DNA from: VGDP01 sp964530335
GTDB lineage: Bacteria > Pseudomonadota > Alphaproteobacteria > SP197
NCBI GenBank assembly: GCA_964530335.1
Contig: CAZGYG010000028.1
Coordinates: 1 to 31,981 of the forward strand
Length of the DNA: 31,981 nt
Reading direction: 5' to 3'
Shown one piece after another: positions 30,815 through 31,981 of this stretch (position 1 is the first letter of the stretch; every line of letters starts with the position of its first letter). Position numbers and translations under genes: made by a program. A model generated the notes under the pieces. It made no database searches and was not told where the DNA came from. It saw nothing but the letters and a program-made list of their open reading frames with translations.

Positions 30815-31981
30815 TCAGCGCCGCATGCGCGCCAAGCGCCGTTCGCGCGCGACGGCGAAGCGATCGAGCAGGCGCACGCCGAAGCCCGAGGCGCCCTTGG
30901 GCCCGAGCGCCGTCGCCTCGGGGAGCAGATCGACGCCCGCGATATCGAGATGGGCCCACGGCCGGCCGGCGGTGAACCGGGCGAGGAACTGGGCGGCGTG
31001 GGGCGCGTCGCCGTGCGCCTCGTCGGGCGCGACCTGGCGCACGTCGGCGATCGGCGACTTGAGGTTGTCGTCGTAGGCGGGGTGCAGCGGCATGCGCCAC
31101 AGCCGCTCATCCTCGGCGGTGGCGGCGGCCAGCAGGTCCTTGGCCAGCGTGTCGTCGGTGGCGAACAGCCCGGCGTAGACCTGGCCGAGCCCGGCCGAGA
31201 TCGAATAGGTCAGCGTGGCCAGGTCGACCATGGCGGCGGGATTGAAGGTCGTCGCCGTGTACCAGAGGGCATCCGCCAGCACGAGCCGGCCTTCCGCGTC
31301 GGTGTCGATGACCTCGACGGTCGTCCCGGCCATGGTGGTCAGCACGTCGCCCGGCCGGTACGACCGTTCCGACGGCATGTTCTCGGCCAGCCCGACGACA
31401 CCGACCGCGTCGATGCGCGCCCGGCGCGCCGCCAGCGCCGACATCACCCCGACCACCGCCGCGCCGCCGGCCATGTCGCCCTTCATCAGCTCCATGCCCT
31501 GGGCCTTCTTGATGCTGATGCCCCCCGAATCGAAGGTCAGCCCCTTGCCGATGAAGGCGAGCGGCGGCCCGCCGCCGCCGGCGCCGTTCCAGCGCAGCAC
31601 GAGCAGCCTGGGTTCGTTCACGCTGCCCTGGCCGACCGCGAGCAGCGCGCCCATGCCGAGCGCCCTGAGCCGCGGCACGTCCAGCGCCTCGAGGTCGACG
31701 CCCTGGGGGGTCAGCGCCTCGGCGGCGCGCGCGACGAAGTCCTCGGGGGTCAGGCGGTTGGCCGGTTCGTTGGCCAGATCGCGGGCGAGCAGCGCGCCCG
31801 TGACCGCCGGCTCCAGCGCCGCCCACGCCCGCCGCCCTGCGGCCCAGCGCGGACCGGTGACGACGATCTCGTCCACGGCGACCGGGTCCTCGGCGCGGGC
31901 GCGCGTGCGGTACGGGTCGAACCGGTAGGCGCCGAGCCGCGCCCCCTGGGCGAAGGCGCCGAGCGCGGCACCGCCGCCGTC
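30815..31981 (-). CDS. M17-family leucyl aminopeptidase (N-terminal end outside window)
   Basis: 389 residues are visible, from inside the N-terminal domain to the stop. The catalytic domain is complete: GKGLTFDSGGISIK (first metal Lys and Asp), MKGDMAGGAAV, and DTDAEGRLVLADAL with the two-metal carboxylates and the bicarbonate-site Arg. LATLTYSISAGLG and the C-terminal WAHLDIAGVDLLP also match. The usual NTDAEGR reads DTDAEGR, a tolerated change. These hexameric Zn/Mn peptidases remove N-terminal residues in the cytosol. The family order and length (about 460-500 aa) indicate that roughly 70-110 residues lie beyond the right edge. recQ follows 16 bases downstream. Confidence 0.92.
   Translation of the reverse strand, partial: DGGGAALGAFAQGARLGAYRFDPYRTRARAEDPVAVDEIVVTGPRWAAGRRAWAALEPAVTGALLARDLANEPANRLTPEDFVARAAEALTPQGVDLEALDVPRLRALGMGALLAVGQGSVNEPRLLVLRWNGAGGGGPPLAFIGKGLTFDSGGISIKKAQGMELMKGDMAGGAAVVGVMSALAARRARIDAVGVVGLAENMPSERSYRPGDVLTTMAGTTVEVIDTDAEGRLVLADALWYTATTFNPAAMVDLATLTYSISAGLGQVYAGLFATDDTLAKDLLAAATAEDERLWRMPLHPAYDDNLKSPIADVRQVAPDEAHGDAPHAAQFLARFTAGRPWAHLDIAGVDLLPEATALGPKGASGFGVRLLDRFAVARERRLARMRR

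Overview
The window is GC-rich chromosomal DNA with dense, mostly co-directional gene blocks, many ATGA/GTGA start-stop overlaps and GTG starts. Gene content points to an alphaproteobacterium, probably Rhodospirillales-like: two phasins with a 3-hydroxybutyrate dehydrogenase, a ydbH-ynbE-ydbL outer-membrane lipid operon, HPPD, a bufferin operon and a PotABCD-type transporter. This placement is inference from gene content, with no marker gene tested. A run of exactly 100 N (19331-19430) shows it is a scaffolded draft assembly; the gap cuts off the ends of two convergent genes.

Layout. 1-4530 is accessory DNA: the tail of an unrecognised gene, a perfect inverted pair of REP-like 23-mers, a decayed recombinase-associated HTH protein, a 1009-aa single-chain MmeI-like (type IIL) restriction-modification enzyme of visibly lower GC, and a degenerate tRNA-Ser(CGA) that may mark an integration scar. 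4534-8137 (minus) is ydbH-ynbE-ydbL, three translationally coupled genes for a lipid bridge between the two membranes. 8255-9930 (minus) holds HPPD coupled to a VOC-fold protein of unknown reaction. An IS5-type transposase remnant begins about 12 bp before the HPPD start codon and is followed by a 196-bp MITE-like element. 10440-13015 (minus) has a SAM methyltransferase and a glutamine-synthetase-like ligase.

13351-19330 (plus) looks like an uptake and oxidation operon: a Tat-exported PotD-type binding protein, ATPase, two permeases, an SDR and an iron-dependent alcohol dehydrogenase. With the divergent glutamine-synthetase-like ligase it suggests import and catabolism of a polyamine or other amine, though the substrate cannot be read from the sequence. 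After the gap come an RlmD/TrmA-type RNA m5U methyltransferase (minus), an ABC-2 permease without an ATPase and a 2OG-Fe(II) dioxygenase (plus). 22209-25257 (minus) is a polyhydroxybutyrate block: two phasins, a patatin-like lipase and BdhA.

26513-28977 (plus) is the most interesting locus, a complete bufferin-type operon: a small secreted four-cysteine precursor (DUF2282), an MNIO/DUF692 enzyme, its DUF2063 partner and a DoxX membrane protein. This is a recently recognised copper-handling RiPP system. It lies next to a divergent, cysteine-rich LysR regulator (25405-26286), an unusual neighbour that could be its sensor. The window ends with recQ and the bulk of an M17 leucyl aminopeptidase gene, both minus.
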